A DNA stretch of 64,000 nt from Arthrobacter sp. zg-Y20 (lineage in GTDB: Bacteria > Actinomycetota > Actinomycetes > Actinomycetales > Micrococcaceae), in the NCBI RefSeq assembly GCF_030142075.1, contig NZ_CP126241.1, positions 930,001 through 994,000 on the forward strand, in the 5' to 3' direction. Below are positions 46,751-53,682 of this stretch, piece by piece. The notes below the pieces were generated by a model. The model saw only the letters and a list, made by a program, of their open reading frames with translations. It had not been told where the DNA came from and did not search any database. The stretch's first letter is position 1, and every line of letters begins with the position of its first letter. The position numbers were made by a program, and so were the translations under genes.

Positions 46751-46944
46751 GCGTCAACCCTTTGGAGCAATTCGTGTCTGATCCCAAGCTGGCCGAAGCG
46801 ATGAGCAACCTGCACGCTGTCGCAACCAAAGCAGCGGAGGCAGGCCGGAAGTTCAGCCAGGACTACGAAGCAGCACAACGGCGCCAGCACCTCGAACGTT
46901 TGGAACGCCAGCGCCGCTGGGAGCAGATGAGGGCCACAAACTAG
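46747..46944 (+). CDS. Small helical protein, unknown function (prophage)
   Basis: 65 residues from ATG at 46747, overlapping the DUF6221 gene stop (ATGA). Predicted to be almost all alpha-helical and highly charged, ending in the Arg/Gln/Glu-rich RRQHLERLERQRRWEQ; could be a small coiled-coil or nucleic acid-binding protein. Its stop overlaps the stop of the convergent gene by 4 bp. Confidence 0.65.
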   Translation: MSVNPLEQFVSDPKLAEAMSNLHAVATKAAEAGRKFSQDYEAAQRRQHLERLERQRRWEQMRATN

Positions 46945-47189
46945 CGCTGCAAGTCGTAAGGGTCCACCCAACTCGACTCCTCGCGCCGGATCCTGACGAC
47001 GGCACCGGCTGGCACCCATTCGTCCGTGACCAGCCCTTCCGGTTCGGCATGGAATAACACCATGTCTCGTGTCCACGCCAACGCTTTCCCATCCCGCACC
47101 GACCCGTCATGCCACCGCACACGGATGTACGGTTCACGCCTGTACGGGGCATGCACGACGTCGGACGGATCAGGACTACGCCCCAACAT
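46941..47189 (-). CDS. Hypothetical prophage protein
   Basis: 82 residues from ATG at 47189, with GGGAGG 7 nt upstream; TTG 47228 and GTG 47204 are weaker alternatives. Composition is that of a small beta-rich protein: YIRVRWHDGSVRDGKALAWTRDMVLFHAE, then VPAGAVVRIRREESSW. The RVRW-x-DG pattern recalls small SH3-like barrels. Divergent from the 54-residue membrane protein gene, sharing a dyad-rich control region. Confidence 0.65.
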   Translation of the reverse strand: MLGRSPDPSDVVHAPYRREPYIRVRWHDGSVRDGKALAWTRDMVLFHAEPEGLVTDEWVPAGAVVRIRREESSWVDPYDLQR

Positions 47190-47199
47190 GCCGAAACCT

Positions 47200-47253
47200 C
47201 CCACATAACTTCCTAAACCACTTCCCAAACGGGAAGTTACACATTAATGTGGG
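47200..47253. promoter_or_regulatory. Dyad-rich divergent control region in the prophage
   Basis: Nested inverted repeats: CCCACAT (47200-47206) with ATGTGGG (47247-47253), AACTTCC (47207-47213) with GGAAGTT (47232-47238), plus CTTCCC-AAAC-GGGAAG (47221-47236). ACTTCC half-sites recur three times. Located between two divergent genes, so an operator is likely. Confidence 0.5.
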
Positions 47254-47257
47254 CTAC

Positions 47258-47422
47258 ATGCGAACAACCACACAGCGAATACTAGCCGCCATCCTCCGCT
47301 TCAACTGGTACCGGTACTTCTGCCTCATGGCGATCACCGGCATCGTCCTCCTCATCGGGATCATCATCGGATTCCAATGGGGCGACTCGCTCCTTGTCGA
47401 ACCCATCCAATACGACGCCTAA
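47258..47422 (+). CDS. Small single-span membrane protein (prophage)
   Basis: 54 residues from ATG at 47258. Basic N-terminus (RTTTQRILAAILRFNWYRYF) followed by one strong hydrophobic helix (CLMAITGIVLLIGIIIGFQW, about 22-41) and a short acidic tail. Could be a superinfection-exclusion or holin-like peptide, but nothing specific supports this. A hairpin terminator follows at once. Confidence 0.55.
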   Translation: MRTTTQRILAAILRFNWYRYFCLMAITGIVLLIGIIIGFQWGDSLLVEPIQYDA

Positions 47423-47431
47423 CCACGCGAA

Positions 47432-47463
47432 AGCCGCCCCCAGTCCGTTGACCAGGGGCGGCT
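47432..47463. terminator. Bidirectional hairpin between convergent prophage genes
   Basis: 9-bp stem (47432-47440 with 47455-47463) lying 9 bp after the membrane protein stop and 9 bp from the stop of the opposite gene. Confidence 0.6.
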
Positions 47464-47472
47464 AACTTATGC

Positions 47473-47766
47473 TCAGATGCTGCAGGCGGTGATCGTGTGC
47501 GCGCATTCCCAGTGTGAGCCCGGGAACCCGATGTCCGCCGGCGACGAACCCACCGACGATGCTGCGATGATCGCCGCCACGCACACCGCGACAGCGCCAC
47601 CCATGTTCTGGGCCACCGCCGAACCCACCGCCGCATACGCCTCCCGATGATTCCAGGACGGGTTCAACTCCGATAACAAACGGGCCAACGCTGACCCCTG
47701 CCCCGGTGTCAACGACGGAACCAAGTAATCAACAGGTGTTGCACTAACAGGTGAAGGGTGCGACAT
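47473..47766 (-). CDS. Hypothetical prophage protein with one hydrophobic segment
   Basis: 97 residues from ATG at 47766 (the frame is open to about 47952, but without a good start signal). N-terminal half polar (DYLVPSLTPGQGSALARLLSEL), then a hydrophobic helix (VAQNMGGAVAVCVAAIIAASSVG, about 53-75) and a Cys-containing tail. Family not recognised. It has its own upstream region and lies beyond the main lysis-operon terminator, so it is likely expressed separately, perhaps from the lysogen. Confidence 0.5.
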   Translation of the reverse strand: MSHPSPVSATPVDYLVPSLTPGQGSALARLLSELNPSWNHREAYAAVGSAVAQNMGGAVAVCVAAIIAASSVGSSPADIGFPGSHWECAHTITACSI

Positions 47767-48004
47767 TGTGTGAGTCCTATCTATAGGGCGATAGGGGTCG
47801 GCGCTTACCGGGCAAAAGGGAACGCCGGCCCCACTTCTATGTAGATGCCGGCCCAACCCTGTTTTAGAGCGCACTGACCTTACCCGTGTATGGCCCACTG
47901 TGTTCCCCAAGAAAGCAGTCGTGCCGCGGTTGGTTGGCTGTGAGGCCAACAACTTGTCAGTAAGTAAACAGCACCCTGACTAGTCGGTCAACGACTGTTA
48001 ACGC
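47767..48004. other. Non-coding interval upstream of the 97-residue prophage gene
   Basis: About 240 bp. Holds a GACTAGTC palindrome (47978-47985), a minus-strand candidate promoter TTGACC-N17-TTTACT near 47990-47962, and imperfect repeats around GCCGGC (47822-47853). No credible gene was seen. Confidence 0.4.
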
Positions 48005-48009
48005 AAAAA

Positions 48010-48036
48010 GGGCCCCACCCTTTTCGGGGTGGGGCC
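48010..48036 (-). terminator. Terminator of the prophage late operon
   Basis: 10-bp GC stem (48011-48020 with 48027-48036) followed on the minus strand by CTTTTTGCG; 11 bp after the holin stop. Confidence 0.9.
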
Positions 48037-48046
48037 AATCATGCGT

Positions 48047-48310
48047 TTAGGCGCGGTGCTTCGGCGTGTCCTGCGAATACGAGTCCGGGGTTTTGGCGAG
48101 GCCGAGCAGCCACCCAACCTGCGGGATCTTCGTCTCGATGAGTCGGACCACAATGTAGTAGGCGCCGGTCAGCGCCGCGGTGAGGAGCGCGGAGAGTGAT
48201 GCCTGCCCTTCCGCATCAATGTCCAGGTTCACCAGTGCCAGCCACGAAATGACAGCACCCGCCACAACGGGGACGATGGTGCGGATCAGGGATGCAACAA
48301 ACGGGTTCAC
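48047..48310 (-). CDS. Phage holin
   Basis: 87 residues from GTG at 48310 (GTGA overlap with the endolysin stop). Two membrane spans at about 7-28 and 41-58 and a charged C-terminus; size, topology and place directly after the endolysin gene are those of class II holins in actinobacteriophages. It would form the membrane lesion that releases the amidase. Last gene of the late operon. Confidence 0.82.
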   Translation of the reverse strand: MNPFVASLIRTIVPVVAGAVISWLALVNLDIDAEGQASLSALLTAALTGAYYIVVRLIETKIPQVGWLLGLAKTPDSYSQDTPKHRA

Positions 48311-49224
48311 TTGGTGTCCTTCACTTCGAGCTTGATGTTCACCTGGTCAATGAGCGACTGTGCGTTAGCCTTCCCTGCCGCCTCTGTGACCGCCGCAGCG
48401 AGCATCTTCGGGTCAACAGTGGTCATCACCGTTTTGGAAGCGTCTGCGGCCTGCCCAGCGAACGCGTTGCCGTACCGGATGTAGTCGGCCAGCGTGTACG
48501 TTTTGCCCTGCTCGAACGGGTGCGGGAGATGCGTGGACAGTAGCCCGCCCACAGCGTTGATCGCGGCGTCGGCTTTCGCTTCGGCTCGTGCTGCTGCTTC
48601 CTTCGCTTCGGCCGCGAACTGGTTGGCGTACACGAGCACGTCGATGGCCTGCTCCTTCTGACCGCGAACCGTCGTGCGGTAGGACCAAATTTCCTCGGGT
48701 GTTGCCATGTCTTCTTCTTCCTCGATGATGTTGCCTGTGGGCAGGATGCTTGCGGACCCGCCTAGAGCGCGGGCGAGCCTGTCGATTTTGCTGAGGTCCC
48801 ACACACCCGGGCACTGAGTTGCTTGCCAGTCTCGGTGGGGGATGAGCGGCAGATCGCCGTACATGGCGCGTAGATCGCGGACACGCTCAGCGACGGTTGC
48901 GTAGTCTGCCTCCGAAGCGCGTGGCCTGCATTCCAGGTGGATACTGGTGGCGTTCCCCACCGCATTCCCAGCAGCCCACGACGCGTCTCCGTGGTTGACG
49001 ATGACTGCGACCCTGCCCGCTTCAATAACTTCGTGGGCGGACGTTGGTTTGGTGTTGGTACAGAGGAAATTGCAAACACCCTCGAACGTGTCTCCCCATT
49101 CAGGAAGCCCCCACCAATGGATCGTGATGGAGTCAATGGTGCGGGCCCTGCCGAAGGTGGCAGGTACGCTCGCGCCTGGTGTGTAGTTCCGGGAGTTCAG
49201 GTTGGTTATGAGATCGTAAGCCAT
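48307..49224 (-). CDS. Endolysin, N-acetylmuramoyl-L-alanine amidase (PGRP/Amidase_2)
   Basis: 305 residues from ATG at 49224 with AAGGAGG 5 nt upstream. N-terminal amidase domain (about 28-150): zinc ligands His36 (ITIHWW), His130 and Cys138 (IPHRDWQATQCPG), catalytic-type Glu98 (SIHLECR). A central acidic linker (IIEEEEDMATPEEIW) leads to an Ala/Glu/Lys-rich helical C-terminal half with no known wall-binding repeat; a coiled coil or new binding domain is possible. It cuts the amide bond between muramic acid and L-Ala in host peptidoglycan. Confidence 0.9.
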   Translation of the reverse strand: MAYDLITNLNSRNYTPGASVPATFGRARTIDSITIHWWGLPEWGDTFEGVCNFLCTNTKPTSAHEVIEAGRVAVIVNHGDASWAAGNAVGNATSIHLECRPRASEADYATVAERVRDLRAMYGDLPLIPHRDWQATQCPGVWDLSKIDRLARALGGSASILPTGNIIEEEEDMATPEEIWSYRTTVRGQKEQAIDVLVYANQFAAEAKEAAARAEAKADAAINAVGGLLSTHLPHPFEQGKTYTLADYIRYGNAFAGQAADASKTVMTTVDPKMLAAAVTEAAGKANAQSLIDQVNIKLEVKDTK

Positions 49225-49247
49225 AGGCCCTCCTTGGGGCATAAAGA

Positions 49248-49270
49248 AAGGCCCCAGTGTGTGGGGCCTT
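49248..49270 (-). terminator. Hairpin between a tail/lysis membrane gene and the endolysin
   Basis: Perfect 9-bp stem (49248-49256 with 49262-49270) followed on the minus strand by TTTCTTTA. Overlaps the stop codon of the upstream gene; probably attenuates rather than ends late transcription. Confidence 0.7.
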
Positions 49271-49601
49271 ATATGTGGATGCCGTTGGGTGGCGGGGTCG
49301 GTATTTCGTCGTCGTGCCCGTGCCGGCGGATCACTGCTATGAGCCGGTAGCAGTAGTTGATGAGGACGTTGTTGTGGTCCTTCACAACGCGTATCTCATC
49401 CTCAGTGGACTTCACCCGAACCTCAAGGTCATCTATCCGCTCATTCAGTTTGTCGATCAGCCCGTCACGGTCCGCGATGGTGTCGCGGCGTTGCGTTGCG
49501 AAGTCTTCCGGGCCACGGGTTTTCTTGGTGATGAGTGTGGAGACGAACCCGATGGTGGATACTGCGAGAGCCCCTAGTGCTGCTACGAGTGTGCCGTCCA
49601 T
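49269..49601 (-). CDS. Membrane-anchored coiled-coil protein of the lysis region
   Basis: 110 residues. One N-terminal membrane span (about 5-25), then a heptad-rich coiled coil (LIDKLNERIDDLEVRVKSTEDEIRVVKDHNNVL, about 48-80) and a Pro-rich end. Such proteins next to endolysins in actinobacteriophages are annotated as second holins or lysis regulators; function here is inferred from place. TGATG junction with the preceding gene. Confidence 0.65.
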   Translation of the reverse strand: MDGTLVAALGALAVSTIGFVSTLITKKTRGPEDFATQRRDTIADRDGLIDKLNERIDDLEVRVKSTEDEIRVVKDHNNVLINYCYRLIAVIRRHGHDDEIPTPPPNGIHI

Positions 49602-50065
49602 CAGGCACCATCTTCCGTGCGGATGGCCGCGCGGCGTACACCGTCCTTCACGATGAACACTCGTGCCACCAGGGATGCTGTGAGCCCGATCGCTAGGGAG
49701 ACTTGTGCGCCGCGGAGGGCGTCACCCGTGGACACCCAGAGGCCCGACTGGATGATGCCGTAGCAGACGGGTCCGCCCGCAAAAAGCCAGATGCCCGCTA
49801 TTTCGATTTGCCGTCCGGGGATGCGGAAGCGGCGGGGTTGTGCGGCCATGATGAGGCCGGACAGGCTGACGACGAACCCGACGACGGTGAATGCGCACCA
49901 GAGCCATAGGAATAGGCCGCCTGTGCCTGCTGGTCGGACACTGTCGCCGGAGAAGTAGAAGACGGGCCACATGATGCCGAGTGAGACTTTGACGATGACG
50001 AACGCCCAGTCGACGCGGTCGAGGTGTTGGAGGGCTCGTTTAGCCACGGTGCACCACCGTTTCAT
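49601..50065 (-). CDS. Four-span membrane protein of the lysis region
   Basis: 154 residues. About four hydrophobic helices (near 18-38, 48-72, 90-106, 120-138) and a basic cytoplasmic end. Shape matches small membrane proteins often found in lysis cassettes of Arthrobacter phages, where several such proteins accompany one endolysin. No family recognised with confidence. The stop overlaps the next gene's start. Confidence 0.65.
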   Translation of the reverse strand: MKRWCTVAKRALQHLDRVDWAFVIVKVSLGIMWPVFYFSGDSVRPAGTGGLFLWLWCAFTVVGFVVSLSGLIMAAQPRRFRIPGRQIEIAGIWLFAGGPVCYGIIQSGLWVSTGDALRGAQVSLAIGLTASLVARVFIVKDGVRRAAIRTEDGA

Positions 50066-50147
50066 GGTCCCTGCTTTGTTTGCATGGGGGGCCTTTCGTT
50101 GGGCGTGGTGTTTTGTGACCCGCCCCAGTTCGGGTAATAGTTGGCAT
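50040..50147 (-). CDS. Possible 35-residue basic peptide
   Basis: ATG at 50147 with GGAG 7 nt upstream; 35 codons, basic and Pro/Thr-rich (MPTITRTGAGHKTPRPTKG start). It overlaps the next gene by 26 bp in another frame. Good ribosome-binding site but short and without known relatives; may be translated or chance. Confidence 0.3.
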   Translation of the reverse strand: MPTITRTGAGHKTPRPTKGPPCKQSRDHETVVHRG

Positions 50148-50173
50148 GTCGAACTCCTAAACAGTTCGGTGTA

Positions 50174-50205
50174 GCCCCCGCACTTGTTCGCGCAGGTGCG
50201 GGGGC
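50174..50205. terminator. Hairpin between small prophage genes
   Basis: Perfect 10-bp GC stem (50174-50183 with 50196-50205) with a 12-nt loop, 7 bp after the stop of the 97-residue gene; no T-tract. Confidence 0.55.
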
Positions 50206-50212
50206 GTTTACG

Positions 50213-50506
50213 TTAGTTGGTGCTGCCGGTGGGGTTGGCGTCGCTGGCGTTTGTCTTTTTCAGCGCTTGGACGGCGGCGAGGATCATGTTGTCGGTGATG
50301 ACGGTGTTGGTTGATCCGGGGACACTGTTGCCGACGAGGATCGCGGACTCGTATGCGGCATCCCAGCCTGGTTGTGCGGAGAAAGCCCATGCTCGGGCTT
50401 GTGTCCATTCCATTGGGTTGGGGATACCTTCGCGGGCGGCGCTGGCTGCTATGCGGCGGTGGAGTGTGTAGTCCTCTGCGAGTGTTGCTTGGGTTCTGAA
50501 GCTCAT
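50213..50506 (-). CDS. Hypothetical prophage protein after the tail-fibre region
   Basis: 97 residues. Mostly helical: SFRTQATLAEDYTLHRRIAASAAREG, then ARAWAFSAQPGWDAAYESAI and a Ser/Thr/Asn-rich end. Similar small proteins lie between tail and lysis genes in Arthrobacter and Microbacterium phages. Role unknown. Confidence 0.65.
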   Translation of the reverse strand: MSFRTQATLAEDYTLHRRIAASAAREGIPNPMEWTQARAWAFSAQPGWDAAYESAILVGNSVPGSTNTVITDNMILAAVQALKKTNASDANPTGSTN

Positions 50507-50532
50507 GGCTTCCTCTCAGTTTGAGACCTTTG

Positions 50533-51489
50533 TTACTTGAGTTTTTCGATGGCGACGCGGATGTTGCAGTTGAGTGTGGTGCCGCTGGTTTGTTTGACGG
50601 TGAACACGATTTTTTGTGTTGTGGGCAGGTAGAGGTTGGGTGTGGTTAGTGTGCCGTCCCATTCGTTGGGGATGGGCATGTTGATGTGGGTGCGGGTTTC
50701 GTCGCTGTTGAGGATCGCGATTCGGCCTTGTGCGCCCATTGGTGCGCCGCAGTCTGCCCGGTAGGTGATGGCGTAGACACCGGCTGTGAGTGTGATTGCT
50801 CCTGCTTCGGCGGGGGTGGCGTATGAGCCGTTTTTGGTGGTGGTTTGGTCGGGTGTGAATGGGGTGGTTGGCTTCCGGTTTGTGGTGCCGGTGGGGAGTG
50901 AGAATACGGTGGTGAACTCGGCGTGCTGAACATCGAGCAGATTCCCGTTCACCTTCACATTGCCGAGCAGGTTCACGTACGCAGCCGTGTCTCCCACGCT
51001 TACCGTTCGCCCAGGGGTGTTGACCTCGATGAGCGAGGACAACAGTCCACCGATCGCTACATTGTCGGAGACGAGTCGGGTTGTTGGGCCGAGGGTCATT
51101 AGGGTGCCGCCGGACCTGCCTGACGAGCCAAGATAGAGCGATTCTCCATCCGCGCTATACACCCCGGGAGAAAGGGCGCGATCCACGCCTTCCACTTCAA
51201 AAAAGATGCCGGGGTTTGCGGCCTCCTGCCCGAGCAAGTTGCGGGAGACGGTCGTCATACTGACGCTGATGTTGCGGGGCGGGTTCTCGGCCGTCTTGCC
51301 CTTGCTGGAGATGGTGCCGGTGACCACGACGTCGGTGAGTGCGGCTTCGGCGAGGTTCTGCCGCTCGATCACGATCTCTTTTTGCACCGTCTCCGTGAGT
51401 GCCGTGCCGACGCTCTCATTGATGGTGCCGCCCTCGACAATGTTGCCGACATTCACATACGTGCGCTGCGACGTCAGCTGCTCCACCAT
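50533..51489 (-). CDS. Minor tail protein, apparently missing its frameshifted N-terminus
   Basis: 318 residues from ATG at 51489. An N-terminal helical part leads to a beta-rich body (VVVTGTISSKGKTAENPPRN; GGTLMTLGPTTRLV) and a jelly-roll-like C-terminal part (AGVYAITYRADCGAPMGAQGRIAIL) typical of phage appendage domains. Immediately upstream a 19-codon frame (51556-51500) encodes a peptide that, with a +1 shift at its TGA, reads straight into DLERMVEQLTSQ of this gene, giving a typical tail-protein start. See findings. The receptor or baseplate role is inferred from position. Confidence 0.75.
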   Translation of the reverse strand: MVEQLTSQRTYVNVGNIVEGGTINESVGTALTETVQKEIVIERQNLAEAALTDVVVTGTISSKGKTAENPPRNISVSMTTVSRNLLGQEAANPGIFFEVEGVDRALSPGVYSADGESLYLGSSGRSGGTLMTLGPTTRLVSDNVAIGGLLSSLIEVNTPGRTVSVGDTAAYVNLLGNVKVNGNLLDVQHAEFTTVFSLPTGTTNRKPTTPFTPDQTTTKNGSYATPAEAGAITLTAGVYAITYRADCGAPMGAQGRIAILNSDETRTHINMPIPNEWDGTLTTPNLYLPTTQKIVFTVKQTSGTTLNCNIRVAIEKLK

Positions 51490-51499
51490 GCGCTCAAGA

Positions 51500-51556
51500 T
51501 CAGCGAACCCGCTGAGCCAACCGCTGCGGCGTAACCTGCTGGGGGATACCGTTCAT
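51500..51556 (-). pseudogene. Displaced N-terminus of the minor tail gene (MNGIPQQVTPQRLAQRVR then TGA)
   Basis: 18-codon frame beginning 9 bp after the stop of the upstream tail gene. Its end CGG-GTT-CGC-TGA becomes CGC-(T)-GAT-CTT-GAG-CGC-ATG in the +1 frame, joining the 50533-51489 gene. Either a one-base insertion has split the gene or a programmed +1 shift at CGC-TGA is used. Confidence 0.6.
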
Positions 51557-51565
51557 CCCAACCAT

Positions 51566-52636
51566 CTACACCACCCCCAACCGTGCCAGCGTCGGCTTGA
51601 ACTCAGACGACCCCGAACTAAGAGACCAACCAACAACCACAAGCACCTCATCCAATTTTCGTGTCAGCGCATCAACCGTGACCCGCGCCGTATCACCCAA
51701 AGTCAGGTCACCCAACGACGTACCCACCCCATCCCGAACCGTCACCGTCAACACGTTCTGACCACCGAACAACTGCGCCGCCATCGCCTGCGCGTGACCG
51801 TTGATCGTCCGCACATCCTTCACACCCGAAAACTGGCGGCGATCCTCCAAACGGACGAACCCTGCAGCCTCACGCACCGTATCCACGACCGGGGCGGACA
51901 TCAGTTTCGACTCCGCATCACCGTCACCAATCGCCCGCACATGGGTAGCCGCATCACCGTCGCCCCACGGCCTCGAACTGTCGAACCCGGACACGTTGCC
52001 CGGCATATCGAACACATGCTCCGGGGCGTCCGTCCGATACCCGAGATGCGGGTAACCGGTGCGGAACGTGTACTTCACACGGGTATGCGAATCGTCCGTC
52101 CAGTCCACGTCAACGGTCCAGTTGAACCCGTTCTCCACCGCCGCCAACTCCTGCAAACGGTTGTAGACGCGGGCGTTCTCATCGTCCGCATACACACGGT
52201 CCCGCAGTACGCCAGTCTTCGGGCAGTCATAGTTGAGCGGAATCCCAGCCGCATCCCCACAAATGGAGGCAAGATCGCGGGCAATGTCCGCCTGATCCCG
52301 CTGCACATACGCCAACGACGGCACATACCGGCGCAAGAAATACGCCTCCAACGTCACACACGGGAACGACACCGTATCCACCGAATCCGCGGCATCATCA
52401 TTCGGGACCCCATGCCACACAATCCGATCCTCACCATCCAACACAAGGATCAGGTTCCGCCACGGCAGAATCAGCTGATCCCAATTCGGCGGACACTCAG
52501 GATGCAAGACCGGCAAAGAAAGAGTCCCCGAACCGTGGCCCTGCAACACCCGAGACAACTCGCCCTCAATCGTGAACGGCGCCGAATCCAGGACCCTGCC
52601 AGTCTTCAACTCACACACCAAGAACCGGTACGTCAC
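51566..52636 (-). CDS. Minor tail protein (siphovirus Gp37/tail-tip type)
   Basis: 356 residues. N-terminal part FRFLVCELKTGRVLDS-like start and beta-rich domain (SGTLSLPVLHPECPPNWDQLILPWRNLILVLDGEDRIVWHGV), characteristic of the Gp37-like/tail-tip proteins that follow the distal tail protein in actinobacteriophages; mixed alpha/beta C-terminal part (VRDGVGTSLGDLTLGDTARVTVDALTRKLDE). Probably part of the tail tip or baseplate. Overlaps the preceding gene by 4 bp. Confidence 0.8.
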   Translation of the reverse strand: MTYRFLVCELKTGRVLDSAPFTIEGELSRVLQGHGSGTLSLPVLHPECPPNWDQLILPWRNLILVLDGEDRIVWHGVPNDDAADSVDTVSFPCVTLEAYFLRRYVPSLAYVQRDQADIARDLASICGDAAGIPLNYDCPKTGVLRDRVYADDENARVYNRLQELAAVENGFNWTVDVDWTDDSHTRVKYTFRTGYPHLGYRTDAPEHVFDMPGNVSGFDSSRPWGDGDAATHVRAIGDGDAESKLMSAPVVDTVREAAGFVRLEDRRQFSGVKDVRTINGHAQAMAAQLFGGQNVLTVTVRDGVGTSLGDLTLGDTARVTVDALTRKLDEVLVVVGWSLSSGSSEFKPTLARLGVV

Positions 52637-53676
52637 GCAACACCATCATCCCGGACCGCCACATACGTCTGCCCGTACACGCCCGGGCCGTAGATCGTGT
52701 AACCACCCGGCCCCGCCAGATGAGCCCCAAGGACCTGCAAGTTATGGGTGCCAGCACCCAAGGCGCCCGTCCGCCCCGTGAAGTTGAACGCCGTCTCCAA
52801 CGCAGTCGCCGTCAAATCCACCTGCGAACGGCGGACCGGCGTGCCATCCACCGTCACGATGAACCCGTACTTCGCGCCCGCATTGCCCGACATGACACCC
52901 GAGAACTCCACCGACGCAGCGCGACCACCCACAGTCTCGAAGCTCAGGTTGAAAGCCGGCAGCTCCACGTACAAGTTACTGCTGCCCAGATTAGAGTTCG
53001 CCACCATCTGCTTGTACCCGAGGACCCCGCCCGGCTCGAACCAGCGAGTCGTTGGCGTACCCGAAGCCATCGTCACAACCGCGTGCTGCAAGGTGCCCTG
53101 GCGATCCAATCGCTGAACAATTGTGCCGTCCACGGCAGCCACGGCATCACGCTCAGCTTGCGACCGCACAGGAATAGGCGCACCAGCAGCAGCAGTCAAC
53201 GGCGCATCCACCGTTACCACAGGGCTACCAGCACCCGACTTCGGCACCTGAACCGACGCCACATGCAACGCAAGCGGCGGCAAGGCAGGCAGGCCGGGAA
53301 GGGCAGCGGGGGTGCCAGTGATGATCCGCAGACGGCCCAGGCGAGTCGTGCCGCCCGAACCGTTATCCGGGTCCAGCACCTCCAGCACCACACGATCAAG
53401 GCGGCCATTCGTCGCATCAGCAACACCCAAAGTGCCCGCCGACGTCACCGAATCCACGCCCGTCAGGTACACGCCCTTGGTGCTGCCGATCGCACAGTTG
53501 AACGGGCCCACCTGCACATTTGAGCCAGACAACGACACAGCCGGCGCCGGACCGAGCGCACCAGTCCGGGCGACACCCGCAGATGACTGAGCCACCAGGC
53601 CGCCAAGCCCGCGGCGTTCACCCTCCGCGTCATACTCAGTCCCGTTGATGTACAGCGGCTTGATTACTCCAGCCAT
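52633..53676 (-). CDS. Minor tail protein / putative receptor-binding protein
   Basis: 347 residues. Starts MAGVIKPLYINGTEYDAEGERRGLGGL, a long Gly/Ser/Ala-rich beta region resembling a fibre shoulder, then an N-V-A-type middle and a C-terminal globular beta domain with Tyr/Gly-rich end (GGYTIYGPGVYGQTYVAV). The position right after the distal tail protein fits a receptor-binding or fibre protein; sequence family uncertain. Confidence 0.7.
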   Translation of the reverse strand: MAGVIKPLYINGTEYDAEGERRGLGGLVAQSSAGVARTGALGPAPAVSLSGSNVQVGPFNCAIGSTKGVYLTGVDSVTSAGTLGVADATNGRLDRVVLEVLDPDNGSGGTTRLGRLRIITGTPAALPGLPALPPLALHVASVQVPKSGAGSPVVTVDAPLTAAAGAPIPVRSQAERDAVAAVDGTIVQRLDRQGTLQHAVVTMASGTPTTRWFEPGGVLGYKQMVANSNLGSSNLYVELPAFNLSFETVGGRAASVEFSGVMSGNAGAKYGFIVTVDGTPVRRSQVDLTATALETAFNFTGRTGALGAGTHNLQVLGAHLAGPGGYTIYGPGVYGQTYVAVRDDGVA

Positions 53677-53682
53677 GACAAC

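Noticed and set aside
46149-48046. Integrase or recombinase near the tRNA
   Set aside because: No catalytic Arg-His-Arg-Tyr or serine recombinase pattern found on either strand; the integrase is presumed to lie beyond 64000.
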